Below, piece after piece: positions 48,480 through 60,731 of a stretch of DNA of 64,000 nt. Position 1 is the first letter of the stretch. Each line of letters starts with the position of its first letter. Source of the DNA: Epiperipatus broadwayi. Taxonomy: Eukaryota > Onychophora > Udeonychophora > Euonychophora > Peripatidae. Made by a program: the position numbers and the translations under genes. Location of the stretch: contig JAQFVV010012400.1 of the NCBI GenBank assembly GCA_028023455.1, forward strand, positions 12,407,748 to 12,471,747, read 5' to 3'. Under the pieces are notes generated by a model, which saw nothing but the letters and a program-made list of their open reading frames with translations, did no database searches and was not told the origin of the DNA.

Positions 48480-50170
48480 TATCTAAGTGGACATTTAGTA
48501 GATGTGTTATTAATTATTGTATCCATAGCATGCTTGTCCAATACCATTCATCTTTAAAGACATATTTCAGTGGAGATTTTATACTTTTGAATGTTTGCTT
48601 TAATTTCCATGCAAAGAAATAAATATTGTGCTAGTTGTTCTTAATGGAGCTATCTAATTAGTTTTAGCTTTTCAGAATGCTTGGAAGAGTGTGAAATTTG
48701 AAGTAGTGCTGATGTTTATTATTACCCTATTCTCTAGACTGTGTTGTATCCCACAGATAAATCAACCTGTTCATCTTTTAGGATTTTCTCAAAATTAAAG
48801 TTTAACTCTAACTTCTTAAAGTTTGTTGCAAAATCTGTAATATGTTTTGCCTCACTTTAAATTAAAAAATTGTAAAAAAACGTTGGTAATATGGTTAGTT
48901 TAAAACAAATAACTCATGAGGGACATATTGTTTTATTAAAATCTATCTCCGATGAAAGCATAATTGTGGTTGTGAATTATGTAAGTCATTTGGATTTGTT
49001 TTGCTTTGAGAAAAGAAACAATTCACATTACTAGAATCAAATTTTTCCTAGAAATCAACATTAACCATTTTGTTTTAGTTTTTACTTTCCAATCATGAAG
49101 GAAAAAAATATTGGACTCTTTGAGAAAAGCAAAATGACCTGTAGCATTTACTTGGGACTGTTCTTTTTTAACCAAGCAGTATCAATAATATATTTCCACT
49201 AATGGTATTTAAGGCAACTTTATATTAGAATTAAAAGATCGCAAAGAATTAGGTGGTACTAGTAGAAATCAATTGGGTGAAAGGAATGCCAAGATTTAAT
49301 TTTGGAGAAAACATGACACTTTCAGCCCACATTAACTTGCTTGTCTCTTGAAAGCTTCAACCCTATTTATAGCTGGCATGTTCCTATTGCAGTGTTGAGT
49401 TTGTCCTAGTAAATTTAAGAAATAATCTATTATATGAATTCTTAATCATAAACGTTATATATTGGTGAATGTACTGTTTTGAAAGTACACATTTAGACGA
49501 ATACTAGCAATTTCAGTAACATTATCTGAAGTCTATGTCTTGATAATCCAATGTTTTAATCACTAAAGAAATCCTTATAAAATTAAATGCTTTTTATAAT
49601 CTACAAATCCAACGCATAATAGCAACTCATATTCATTTATCTTTTTGATAATTTTTCTCAAAACTTGGATGTGATCCACTTTTCTAAAACCACTTCAGTT
49701 CATTTTTTAATCAGGTAAAATTCAAAGTTTACTATAGGTAAGCTGAAATCATTTTAATAAAAATTTTATATAGAAGGGACAAAAGATTCATGTGTAATTT
49801 CTAATATTTTTCTTATCTTTTTAAAATATCAATATTACTACAGCATTTTAATATTTAAAATTTGTTCATTTCATCAAACATGCAATCATTTCCTTGTAGG
49901 TATAGATTATCTTTTTTATCAACTCTTCATTATTTATGTTTTATGATATTTGCTTTATAATGATAGATCTTTTTTCTCAAAAATAGATGTTTTACATTAT
50001 TTCAACTTTTGTTTTAAAAATTAAATATTTTCACTTTTCACACTTCAATTGCTTAATTCTTTACTCCTGATTGTATTTCTATATTCATGTTTTTTTAGCA
50101 CTTTTGAGGTTTTTATATGATTTATCTGAACACAAATCAGTATGTTTATGGAAATGTAGTATCTTTTTTT
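48480..50170 (-). pseudogene. RTE-type LINE remnant, segment copy B
   Basis: Aligns with 35200-37000 over most of its length. The clearest block is TGGATGTGATCCACTTTTCT near 49665, matching the GFSKVDHI-coding stretch of copy A, with flanking similarity on both sides. Heavily mutated. Its 5' end abuts a relict of the gene family's 5' coding region at 50185-50500. Confidence 0.5.
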
Positions 50171-50184
50171 ATCAATTCTTTTTT

Positions 50185-50500
50185 TATTTTTCCACTTCAT
50201 TATTATGTTTGGTATTTTTTGTTTTTCATTATTGCTTTATCAAATCTATTTCCAACATATCATTAGTAACAGCTGCTGTTACAACCTTTTATTATTTTGT
50301 TATACTTTACTTTGATTTTATGTTGTTTGTATTTTTAATTCCTTCTAATTTTTTTATCTTTGTTATTTTGTTAATTAATTCAAATTTTTTTTATGATATC
50401 ACTTTCTTTTGTAAATTAAAGAAGGCTGAGAAAATATCCCTTAATTTTATATTGTATTCATTCATTTGTTTGCCAAATTAAAAAAAAATTCATTACTAAC
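50185..50500 (-). pseudogene. Relict 5' end of a coiled-coil ZYG11/ZER1-like gene
   Basis: Minus-strand translation at 50480-50400 reads MNEYNIKLRDIFSAFFNLQK, against MNEYNIKFSDIFSALFTLQ in the intact gene. The DNA further downstream (to about 50185) aligns with codons of the coiled coil, with frameshifts and substitutions. The start codon region is lost, and the rest of the gene is replaced by LINE sequence. The 136-codon plus-strand frame 50071-50481 is the antisense shadow of this relic. Confidence 0.75.
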
Positions 50501-50891
50501 TAATCATGAATATATTTATTTTTATATGTGATGTCTAATTGATACTAACAAACTTACTATTAAACAGAAAGGAGATTATTTTGCAGGAATGTATTACAGG
50601 AAACAGATAAACTCTATTTTACATGCTCTTAGTGTTGGGGCAATTGTTACCATGTAGAAATTTCAATGGATTATTTTTAAAAATTGTTCAGCCCCAGTGT
50701 AACATGTGAATTGACTCTGACATATTAATTGTAGACTAAAATATGATCTTGACTATCCTTTAGTGATAACAGATTCTGAAGGTGAATGGGACTGGAATGA
50801 GATCAGTAAAAGAACAATTGGAATTTACTTAAAAGTGCTACTTAGTAACAAGAACAAAAAAGCAGCAGTTCAAAAATAAATTTTTAATTGA

Positions 50892-51355
50892 AAGTAGATA
50901 ATGCATGCAAGAAAGAAAGAAAATAATTTAAATTAATCTTTATAGATAAACATGATGTGGAGTTTTATCAAAGGATAGAACAAAAGTTAATAATCATATC
51001 AAACAATATTGCAGTTGTAATCAAAATCAGATATGCTTTATTGCAATTTCTTGAAAGGTTGAGCTGATTAAATGATAGAGCCATTTAATTTCCATATTCA
51101 TTTTCCATTATTGATCAATGAGCAAGTAGATAATGCATGCAAGAAAGAAAGAAAATAATTTAAATTAATCTTTATAGATAAACATGATGTGGAGTTTTAT
51201 CAAAGGATAGAACAAAAGTTAATAATCATATCGAACAATATTGCAGTTGTAATCAAAATCAGATATGCTTTATTGCAATTTCTTGAAAGGTTGAGCTGAT
51301 TAAATGATAGAGCCATTTAATTTCCATATTCATTTTCCATTATTGATCAATGAGC
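50892..51355. repeat. 232-bp tandem duplication
   Basis: Two units of 232 bp, starting AAGTAGATAATGCATGCAAG at 50892 and 51124, differ at about one base (ATATCAAAC versus ATATCGAAC). Such identity means a recent duplication, or an assembly artefact. The second unit ends with ATTATTGATCAATGA, which also flanks the Penelope-like pair on its right side. Confidence 0.95.
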
Positions 51356-51395
51356 AAACAGTTTAAACTTCATGGCTAACTGTTCTAAAGTGCAA

Positions 51396-52253
51396 AATAT
51401 AAAATGTGCTAACAAACACAAGCACACAAAGCTTAAGACAAATAAAGAAATGTATATATATATATATATATTTTATTTTAATATATATATTTAATTAAGT
51501 GACTAAGCACTTTCAAGGGACAAAGCCCTCATATTCATAACCATTTCGTAAATAGATAAGAAATTGATTAGGAGTGATGTAAATTTATGCAAATGCGATA
51601 ATTAAGTATTCCATTTCCTGGATATTTTGTAGCAAGAGTCTTTTCTATTTATGGCATTGCTATCTCTAGCAACAAAGTAAGCCTCTTTTACCTTCCTTTT
51701 GAGATCATGTCACTCTCTGCAAACCACCACTGGATCTCTAGGTTGGCAATTGTGACCAGCAGATGTATGGTGCTGTGCAAAAAATCATATTATGGTGAGA
51801 CTAGGGCCTCTCTGTCCACTAGGCTATCCCAACACACATACTCCTATAATAAAGCATTGATGGACACTTCATATAGTTCAGTTTTTGCACAGCACCGTAC
51901 ATCAGCTGGTCACAATTGCCAACCTAGAGATCCAATGGTGGTTTGCAGAGTGATATGATCTCAAAAGGAAGATAAAAGAGGCTTACTTTATTGCTAGAGA
52001 TAGCGACACTATAAATAGAAAAGACTTGCTACAAAATATCCAGGAAATGGAATACGTAACTATCGCATTTGCATAAATTTACATTGCTTCTAATCAATTT
52101 ATCTATTTACAAAATGGCTATGAATATGAGGGCTCTGACCCTTGAAAGTGCTTAACCACTTCAATAAATATATATATATTAAAATAAAATATGTATATAC
52201 ATTTCTTTATTTGTCTTAAGCTTTGTGTGCTTGTGCATGTTAGCACATTTTAT
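51396..52253. mobile_element. Two Penelope-like element copies, head to head
   Basis: Left arm 51396-51783 (minus) and right arm 51882-52253 (plus) are inverted copies around a spacer of about 98 bp. The plus-strand frame shows a GIY-YIG nuclease: YYGETRASLSTRLSQH from 51788, then AQHRTSAGHNC. After a frameshift come DLKRKIKEAYFIARDSDTIN and NRKDL, the typical C-terminus of Penelope-like pol. The left arm reads KRKVKEAYFVARDS with one in-frame stop. The RT is missing in both (5' truncation). Each copy ends in a (TA)n-rich tail. ATTATTGATCAATGA at 51339-51353 and 52254-52268 is a likely 15-bp target duplication of the pair. Confidence 0.75.
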
Positions 52254-52299
52254 ATTATTGATCAATGAATATTAGGAGCTAAATGCTGGAACTAATACT

Positions 52300-52945
52300 G
52301 CTATGCATCTTGCACCACATTTAACTTTCTTTTACAATCTTATTTAGCATAATATTTAAACTATTATCTGCTAACCTTTGATTACTCAAGATTTTTAAAG
52401 ATGACACTAGAATTAATAGAGACTTGCTATACATAATAACACTAGAATTGAGAACTACTTTATTCTTATTTGCTTACTACTATAGAACACTGTAAGAATC
52501 AAAAAATCATACAGTGACATAAATATTTTTAGCTATTAACTCACAATTAGAATAATGCTGAGGCTACTAAAACATGTTGCTAGTGACTTGGTATCAGATT
52601 AATATTGTTTTGCAAGAATGTTAAATGTAAGTTCAAATCCCTAAAGTTTTTTTTCAAAGTCAGGAATTACAAATTAAAATGTTACTAGATATATAAATCC
52701 ATTGGCTCCGAATTTAAACACAGTTTTTCATTGATAAAAGCAAAATTCAGAAAATTATCTATGGATGGGGCTTAATTGCATTATCTTCCAGCAAGAACTG
52801 ATTATCAAGCCACCAAATAACCATAGTACAATAGAAAGATGTTTTTATTTGTAATGAATCTCTTGATGTTGTATCTGGGTAAGTATAACTGCAAAATGGT
52901 AAAAAACTGTAAAAGCGTAAATGTTTGTTGCTATATCTTATTTTC
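52300..52945. other. Intergenic DNA with a possible SINE trace
   Basis: No gene. TGTAAGTTCAAATCCCTAAA near 52628 resembles a polymerase III B box, with TTGGTATCAGATTAA about 40 bp before it; too weak to call a SINE. Confidence 0.35.
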
Positions 52946-52949
52946 TAAG

Positions 52950-53640
52950 AACTCTACATTATAAAGATGTACAGTTGTTTTATATAAAACTATACATTAG
53001 TCATGGCAACATGTGCAATATTTTATTATTCTACAGTCTTTAATGCAAAAATTTAGAAAATAAGTGGATAATGGATGGCAGTGCAATCAGGATGAAATGA
53101 CTGATTTTTATCCAAATAATTTGCTTTTAGGTTTATGAAATGTAATAGTTTTCTTCTAATATATAAATTACATTAAAAAATAATAATATTATAAACCAGT
53201 AATCCTTATTCTCTCCCACAAAATCTAAGAGGGTAGCAAATAATTCACTTATCAGATTATATTTTAATAGGATATTTTCATATATAAAACAAAAATTGAA
53301 TCATAATCTTTTCATGATTTTTGAGGAATTATGTAAGCAATAGGCGAAGAGGAAAGAAGAAGAGGGATTGGAAAGTGCAATGACATTAAAAAAATCACTT
53401 GCGTGTTCTCTTATGATTACTGTACTTTTATGATGAAAGTCGTTTATATAGTTTTTAACTGTAATTCAAATTATAGTAATGAGGAAATGTTATTGCAAAT
53501 ACATATTTTATCCATTTAAAAAATAGCTAAGTGATATAAGGATTTTTTTATTAATATAGTTTACTTCTTACAAAAAATATTTAAAAACTTTCTGGATAAA
53601 AATAATTTTAAAAAAACCATCTAGGAGACTTACATTTTAT
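52950..53640 (-). repeat. Relict 3' flank of another lost gene copy
   Basis: Aligns with 24780-25450, the DNA downstream of the intact gene: CTTTAATGCAAAAATTTAGA, AGGGTAGCAAATAATTCA and ATTGCAAATACATATTTTAT. The homology ends at about 53640, before coding sequence should begin, so the gene body is absent here. Confidence 0.55.
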
Positions 53641-53984
53641 TCACTTATATTAGTAAATTCTTGCTGTTATAAAATATTACAACTTGCTTCTAAATTATTG
53701 CCAAGATCTGCATTAAAAGCAGTAATTCCATTATTTGCATTACAACAATCATATCTTGAAAGTGTCAGTAATTAATGAAATGCTAAATACTAATAGCATA
53801 TGACCTTGAGTGCCGAAGGGCAATAGCCAGAAATTAGCATGAAGTTTGATTAGGGGTACTTGCATCTCATGACTGCTTAAGTTTGGAATAGAGAAAATAG
53901 AGTAAATTACTGTGCTTTACATGAGCATTTTTTCATAAATGTTTTATTACCAAATTTGTTTAAATATTTAATACATACTTTTCT

Positions 53985-54570
53985 GTTATAAACAGTGAGG
54001 ATTGCCAATTCCTCTACAACCTTTATGATAAATGCTTAACCAGAGCCAGCACTTAAAATATCTCTGTCAGGAACTCCTCCCCAAACCCCTGACCATGGTT
54101 TCGTGCTTTGGCACTCCTCAGAGAGGTGTCAGGGTAGGTTCAGACACTAGATCTAAAAATACCAACCCAAAGCTAAGCACTTAGCTAAAAGTTATCTATT
54201 GAGTGGAAAATCTGAAATTTTCAGACATCTGCAGGTCTTCAAACCCAGCTAATATATGGTATGGCTGAAGATCTATCAGCCCCATATAGCTATTTGAGTT
54301 GGATAGCTGGGTTTGAAGACATGTAGATGTCTGAAAATTTCAGATTTTCTACTCAATAGATAACTTTTAGCTAAGTGCTTAGCTTTGGGTTGGTATTTTT
54401 AGATCTAGTGTCTGAACCTACCCTGACACCTCTCTGAGGAGTGCCAAAGCATGAAACCATGGTCAGGGGTTTGGGGAGGAGTTCCTGACAGAGATATTTT
54501 AAGTGCTGGCTCTGGCTAAGCATTTATCATAAAGCTTGTAGAGGAATTGGCAATCCTCACTGTTTATAAC
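53985..54570. mobile_element. 586-bp foldback element with 266-bp arms
   Basis: Left arm 53985-54250 and right arm 54305-54570 are equal in length and near-identical reverse complements (roughly seven mismatches by eye), with a 54-bp spacer. The ends read GTTATAAACAGTGAGGATTG and its complement. It is less AT-rich than its surroundings, and the arms contain CCCCAAACCCCTGACCATGG. No open frame or obvious target duplication. It is unrelated in sequence to foldback family 1. Confidence 0.9.
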
Positions 54571-55985
54571 TTACAAGCTTAAGAGATAGGGTCATGTGAT
54601 CTATGAATTGATCTATGACTCTTATTTTGACTATTTATATTTTTCTGTTGTTTGCAATTATTAATTTTAGGTATAAAAATTTGATAATAGATTTTTACAC
54701 ATACCAATTGTTAGATAATTTTTAAGAATGATGTTAATATAAATAGGATTGAAACCATGTCTTATGATATTACATCAAAGAAATTGATGAACATATTATT
54801 TTTTATGATCCTATAATTCTATTTTCAGAATATTTTATAACATTCTTAAACAGCCTTTGCATTCATACAATAATTTGGGCAATATATGAGTTATTTATGA
54901 TCTTAATTTAATAAGAAAAAATGTTGCTTCAGTTAATTCATGAGATAACTTGTAATATGCATAGGATATTCATATATATGCATTCATGCATAAAATTATG
55001 GACTCAGTAAGCATTTATTTAAAATATCTACATAAATTTTAAGTAATTTTCATTGGGTTTAAAAATGTCATATAAATATATATTAATTTACATTATAAAC
55101 ATCCAAATTTTGTAACTCTAATCTTTAATTTTGGACTTTTATTTGTCTTATGGGGCAAAAAAAAAAGTAATGTAGAAAAAATAGGGTTGAAGGCAGAGTT
55201 ATGTTTTAAAAATTAAAAAAGGTGATGTTGGGAAAGAGTGGTTTTCTACATTTATTAATACATAGAAAAATAGTTTGTTAAATTATATAATACTGAAGCA
55301 GTCAATCTTATCTTAAGATTGAGTTTCATGGTTCTATCCACTTACCATGTACTAACCTATGTTCAAACCTTACACCCCATCTTGCTTCTTTAGTCGTGTA
55401 TATATATTTCATGTATATATTGAGATGTGCGCCTAAAATTCATAAAGTTTAACTTTTCAATATTTTTTTATTAATTATTATTAATTCTTTTTATTAGATT
55501 AAATTACATAGGTGCAGCTCGGATATATATATGTATTACAGGAGCAAACATACTAACAAAATATTAATTTTATAAATATTTTTATTATACATCGTTTGCA
55601 AAACTTTTTCATTTTAAATTATTTTTTAATTAAACTAGATTTTTGAAAAATCCAAGATGGAAAATGCAACCATTAATTGCCCAAAAATAATTAAAAAGAG
55701 TGGAAATATAATATTGTTTTAGTCTTGGGAAGGAATTTTTAATTAAAGTTTTACTAAAAATAAAACGCGGAGTAAGATTAATGAATTGTACTTTTGTTAT
55801 AAACATTTTTGTCAAATCTATTTCCAATCTGGAAATAGATTTGAATACATTTTTAAACATTATCTAACAATTGCATCTCCAAGAACAATGGACAAAGAGA
55901 ACTTAAGATTTTATTAGATCGAAGATTAGATTTTGAGATAAAAATAAGAAATTAAAAGCATTTCACAAATACCTGAATGGTATAT
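54571..55985. other. Intergenic DNA, nothing recognised
   Basis: AT-rich. ATCTATTTCCAATCTGGAAATAGAT at about 55817-55841 is a short perfect palindrome. AACCTATGTTCAAACCTTAC near 55355 is B-box-like but isolated. Confidence 0.4.
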
Positions 55986-55989
55986 AAAA

Positions 55990-56336
55990 TGGGCTGATTT
56001 TAAATACCAGGGGAGAGTAATTTTTGAAAGAACTGTATGGCTGCCAGACTCCACACTGCTGTGAAATTAAAAACGATGAAGTAGAAAGCCAATTAACCTT
56101 CCTGGCACTTTTGTGGGTCATTCTTCCATCACTAATGAACCATCTTGCTGTTGCCCTGAAATTAAGGAACAGCCTGAGAAAAAGAACTCTGAACTGCCGA
56201 ATGGAAGCTTGCTGTCACCAAGAAAAACTCACAGGAGTCCATTAAATGCTGGGCATGAGCTGTACTTTGAAAATGGACTCTTAAAATTGTGCAAATTATC
56301 TTCATATCGCCACCTGAAAGTAAATCTAGCCTAACT
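55990..56336 (+). pseudogene. Coding-like island, possible exon or retro-fragment
   Basis: GC-richer than the surroundings, with two overlapping plus-strand frames. The first (from about 56024) reads KELYGCQTPHCCEIKNDEVE. The second (to the TAA at 56332) reads NEPSCCCPEIKEQPEKKNSE and ends YRHLKVNLA. Both have ordinary soluble-protein composition, unlike the poly-F/I/Y frames of the AT-rich background. The two look like one protein with a single frameshift near 56090. An acceptor-like AAATACCAG precedes it and an AATAAA follows near 56425. I do not recognise the family. Confidence 0.35.
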
Positions 56337-57089
56337 AATCTCAAACCCTACTCTCAAGATTTCTCCTAATGTATTATTTAACTTTAGCTTTCTAATATGT
56401 AAATTGCTCTCAAATGATTTTTTTAATAAATCTAATCCTATCTCATATGCTCTAATTTTCTTTAACTTTGGTGTGGTCAGTTTATATGTATTTATTACTT
56501 GATTTTATATATCTGTTTTTGTTATTATTAATATGCCAATCTCAAGTAACCTGACAAGCTGAATTTCTAAAAAATTTTCTTTCCTTTTTTTAATTAAACC
56601 TCCATGAATTAAGATTATTAACATCCCCTCAAAATATAATTATGATTAATTAATATGCTCACCAGATTGTTTTTCTGAGTTAACCTACTTTGTTTTAGTA
56701 TAAAATTATTTGTCCAACTCCAAATAGAATAAAGTAATTCTACCTGGGGTGAATCCAGAACATAGGCTAGTTAATGCTCTGAGATCTTATAATGTTATTT
56801 ATTTGATTCTAAAAAGGTGACCTATTATTTATTTTCTAGACAACTGCTAGTTTTTATTTTATTTTTCCATACTCTTAAAATATCAAATTCATAAATATTC
56901 TAGTTTTTATAAAATACATGAAGGTGGGATTGAATTATTTTAAATAGCAGACACAGGAGGGAGTCAAATCTTAATGTATATTTTATTAAATGAAATCTTC
57001 TCTCTATATATATTATAGTGGCATAGTATCTTATTTGTCTAAATTATGGCATTCAAACAAAGGTCATTTATTTTAAAGCAGTAAATTGT

Positions 57090-57481
57090 ATTCCATTCAT
57101 CCGTACTGCGTTACTAACATTCAGCTTATTGTCGTGAACATATATAATACGTGATTCTAATCTGAGGCTTGCGACAAGATTGAACCTATGGATTTCCTCT
57201 CATGTCCTGTCCTGCGGATAGTTGAACTTCCCGGAACCACTTTTGTATAAAAGGCCTCTGCACTCAGTGATTCCAGTATGTCTGGCCATGCCATGCCTAA
57301 CTACATTTCTCTAAGCACTGCCCTAAGAAAGGGGGTCTTAGATTTCGTTTTCTGTCCAGATACATGACCTTTTCCTGCTATTTCTTCACCATCATGTCAG
57401 TACCACCATCTCTTAATTTATTATCTCTTTTGCTTCATGTCTTAATTTTGATGTTATAATATTAAAACTGCACTCTGCTCA
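57090..57481 (+). mobile_element. Possible solo LTR or promoter
   Basis: A GC-richer block with GTATAAAAGGCC at about 57245, an initiator-like CACTCAGTGATT about 25 bp downstream, and ATTAAA followed by ACTGCACTCTGCTCA at its end (57462-57481). TATA, initiator, polyadenylation signal and a terminal CA in this order fit an LTR. The 5' TG end, target duplication and internal region were not found. Confidence 0.35.
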
Positions 57482-58072
57482 AAAATATATATATATGCCA
57501 AATATTACTAGTTTTATTAATTAAAATATATACAATTCCACCATCATAATTTGTTGTTCTTGTATTTAAGAGTATATACCTTGGGGAAAATCCAGTGTTC
57601 CGTCTTCTAAAATTACGTAAAAGAACTTTTAGGAAATAGTTTGTTAAATAATCAAATATAATTGTTAAATGTATTTTATTCATTTCCATGACCGACATGG
57701 CATGAAAATAATTTTATTATATCTGTAATGAATCTGTGCATGCTCCTGAAATAATATGTTTGTTACAGTGTTTCAGAACCATAAATCAAAGCATTAATGG
57801 CAATATTATGTAATCTTTTTAATAATTGATTGGCATCTTAATACCGTACCCACCAAAGATGTATATTTACTATTTTATTAATAAAAGAGCATATGAGAAC
57901 CCTTTTGCATGAATTCCATATGTAATTATCTACCGCTTAGTAGATCATCACCCATGCACATTCTAATGTATGTAATTAATTCATTATATTAAACTATTTT
58001 TTATTGTCTAACTTGTTTGGTAGTTCAAATTACCCTCTCTCTACTTCCACACATTCAACCATGTGTATGCAT

Positions 58073-58162
58073 GCTTATGTTAGTTAAGTTATAATGTAGT
58101 TAGTAAATAAGTCTCATGCTTATGTTAGTTAAGTTATAATGTAGTTAGTAAATAAGTCTCAT
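58073..58162. repeat. 45-bp tandem duplication
   Basis: GCTTATGTTAGTTAAGTTAT occurs at 58073 and 58118, in two identical 45-bp units ending GTCTCAT. Confidence 0.95.
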
Positions 58163-58169
58163 TGACTTC

Positions 58170-59875
58170 TCCACTCTGCTAGTGGGGCAAACTGAAGAAT
58201 AAATTTTTGTGTGCCATCATTGTTATGTTATTCATTAGGTGGAGTGGTTTCAAATCCAGTTTGGTCCCTGACCTAAATCTCAGGCTTGATTGGGTTCAAA
58301 GTACATTTTTCAGTTCCAGCTCATGTTAGATGGATCAACATGTTTTAACCAGTACAATACTGAATATGATTCCTCAGTATTTGTTTAATGAAATGTAAAT
58401 TTCATGATCATATAAAAACATTATTGGGATGAAGAATGTGAAAAGTTTATTTTAATAAGAAGGTTCAAATATTTATGTTCTCAAAATCAATATACAAGTT
58501 TTTTATTATTCTAGTTTCTGATAAGAAACAGAGTGACATGAGTATTTTTGACTGATGCAAGTTAGGTACCTCCAAATTTCTCTATTTAAATTTGTTTATA
58601 AATGGAGAAGAGTCAAATTCATGTCTCAGCTACAGAAAGTTTGTTTATAAATTTGATAGAGTATCTATTAAATTGATAGGAAACTTGAAATTTCTGACAA
58701 GTAAGTTTTGATATATGCTTAATATATTAATCAATATTTACAGGTAAAATATAAAAATAGAATTTAAAGAGAAGTGATCAAATTTGGCATGCCTTTATAT
58801 TTTTCTGACTCATATTAGAAACAGTTTTCTTTTTAAAAAAATTTAAAGCAGATTGGATTTTTTTAACAGGTGTATTATAAGTTATTTTTGGAAAAATAAT
58901 ACTGGTCATTGATATATTTTAGAAAGCTGTTTATTTTTACAGAATTGGTGTTATTTCTCAAAGTTTGCATATAATTGATTGACTGATAAGAAGAGAAGTA
59001 TACCATTGTGACACCAGTAAACCTGTAAGAGTTAGTGAACTGTTTTGCAAGCTGTAACTTTCAGAACTGCAAATTTGATTTTTATTAAATTGAGAACAAT
59101 TCTAATTTTGAAGGATACCTATTTTAGACAGAAATTTTTTTTAAAAAGTAAGATGCCAGATTCAAGTTTGTAATAGATCTTTTTCACTCTGACTAAGTGG
59201 AGTATTAATGTATAAAATAGGATAAATTTATGTGGGAAAATATCAGGTGGTGCTTTCCATTTTTAGTAGTATGTATTTCCTGCCTCAATATCAATTTAAT
59301 GTGTTAAGCAGAGATGGAAAATCAAAATGTCACACTACTGTAACAATTGGATATATTTAGTTATGGACATTGAATTGAAAGCAGATGATGCAGCTAGTTC
59401 ATCAACAATACAGGCAGTTTATCTGTTTTTCCATCAGATCACAGCTTTAAATGGATAATGAAGGAGTTTATAACTTTACACATATTGATTGTCTGATATT
59501 TCTTCAAGAATAACAAGTTAAATCTCATTGTTAATGAGTTTTTCCATAATTTTAATGAGGAGAGTGTCATGGATGTTAGTGATGGAGAAATAGGTTATAT
59601 TTGAAAAATAAAAGTATTTGTCATAGGATAAAATTGATCAATGATTTTATACTTCCATGATTATTCTGAACTTCATCTAAGTGCACTTAGCGTTAGGTTA
59701 TGAAGAACAAAGAAACCACTTCATTACATAGACAAACATTTGCAAATTTGAATTTCTGCTAAAAGATAAATGGTGTCATAAAGATATATATATATGACAG
59801 GAAGATGTGTGAATAGAGGAATAGTCTGGTCTGCCAGTCTAATATTTTGTAGTAGCATTCTATAGAAAATGGAGA
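58170..59875. other. Intergenic DNA, nothing recognised
   Basis: AT-rich, without supported genes. GGTTTCAAATCCAGTTTGGT near 58246 is B-box-like. A short (TA)n run lies at 59783-59795. Confidence 0.4.
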
Positions 59876-59879
59876 TAGA

Positions 59880-60731
59880 AATGCATAAATTACACAATTC
59901 AATACACATTCAATTACATAATTGGAAGCCATCATGGTATCATGTTTACTTATGTACTATAATTTCACCCATTTTATTACATAATTGCGGTATCAAAGTG
60001 TGATATGTGCAGACACTTTTCATTACAATATACATAGTTTTGGTTTTATACATGCTTGTTATTTCAATGAATTTCATTTGCAATTGAGAAAATAATCTGA
60101 ACTTCAGAAACTTGCAAAATTAATTATACCATTATTTACAGCAAGCTTGATAACAAATCTAAAAATGGTAGTTTAAAGACTGTTGCCAACATCTACAGAA
60201 ATGCTAATGATGGACAGATTCACTGAAAATATTGAGTTAATAAAACTAATAATTTACTACTCCATTCACAGATAAACTTAAAAATTATGTTTACATACTT
60301 TAACCCCTAAATTCATCTCTATTCATATACAAATAATATTATACTTCATGTAAAATTACACATTAATTAAAACTTTATAAATAATATACTATTTACAATG
60401 AATAAAATATACATTATTCAGTGGTTTTTATTTATGAGTTTTATAAAAATTTAATTACAAACAACAATAGAACTCAATCCAAGATTAAATAGATAGCATT
60501 TACAATGGATCACCTTTATATAAATTTTAGCCAGATTTGCATGATGTAATGAAATGCCATTTTGAAAAATTAATAAGTACTTAATAAATTGTCAAAATGA
60601 TTTGTGAATATTGAAAGCTATTTTTCGCTGCAGTCAAATTAGAATCAATCAAAATCTTATTGTTTAGGATATAGTCACTCTTACATAAGCTCATTTAATC
60701 ACCTTTTTGAATAATGAAATAGGAATAACTA
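59880..60731 (-). other. 3' flank of gene copy 3
   Basis: Downstream DNA of the frameshifted gene; it aligns with 9540-10430. It is non-coding but conserved enough to mark the extent of the duplicated unit. Confidence 0.5.

Noticed and set aside
48302-48622. Two overlapping plus-strand frames of 106 and 82 codons
   Set aside because: They lie opposite the Gypsy protease and LINE remnants and overlap one another; no protein-like composition.
50071-50481. 136-codon plus-strand frame rich in F, I and Y
   Set aside because: Antisense of the gene relic and of LINE remnant; composition is that of AT-rich noise, and the minus strand shows the real homology.
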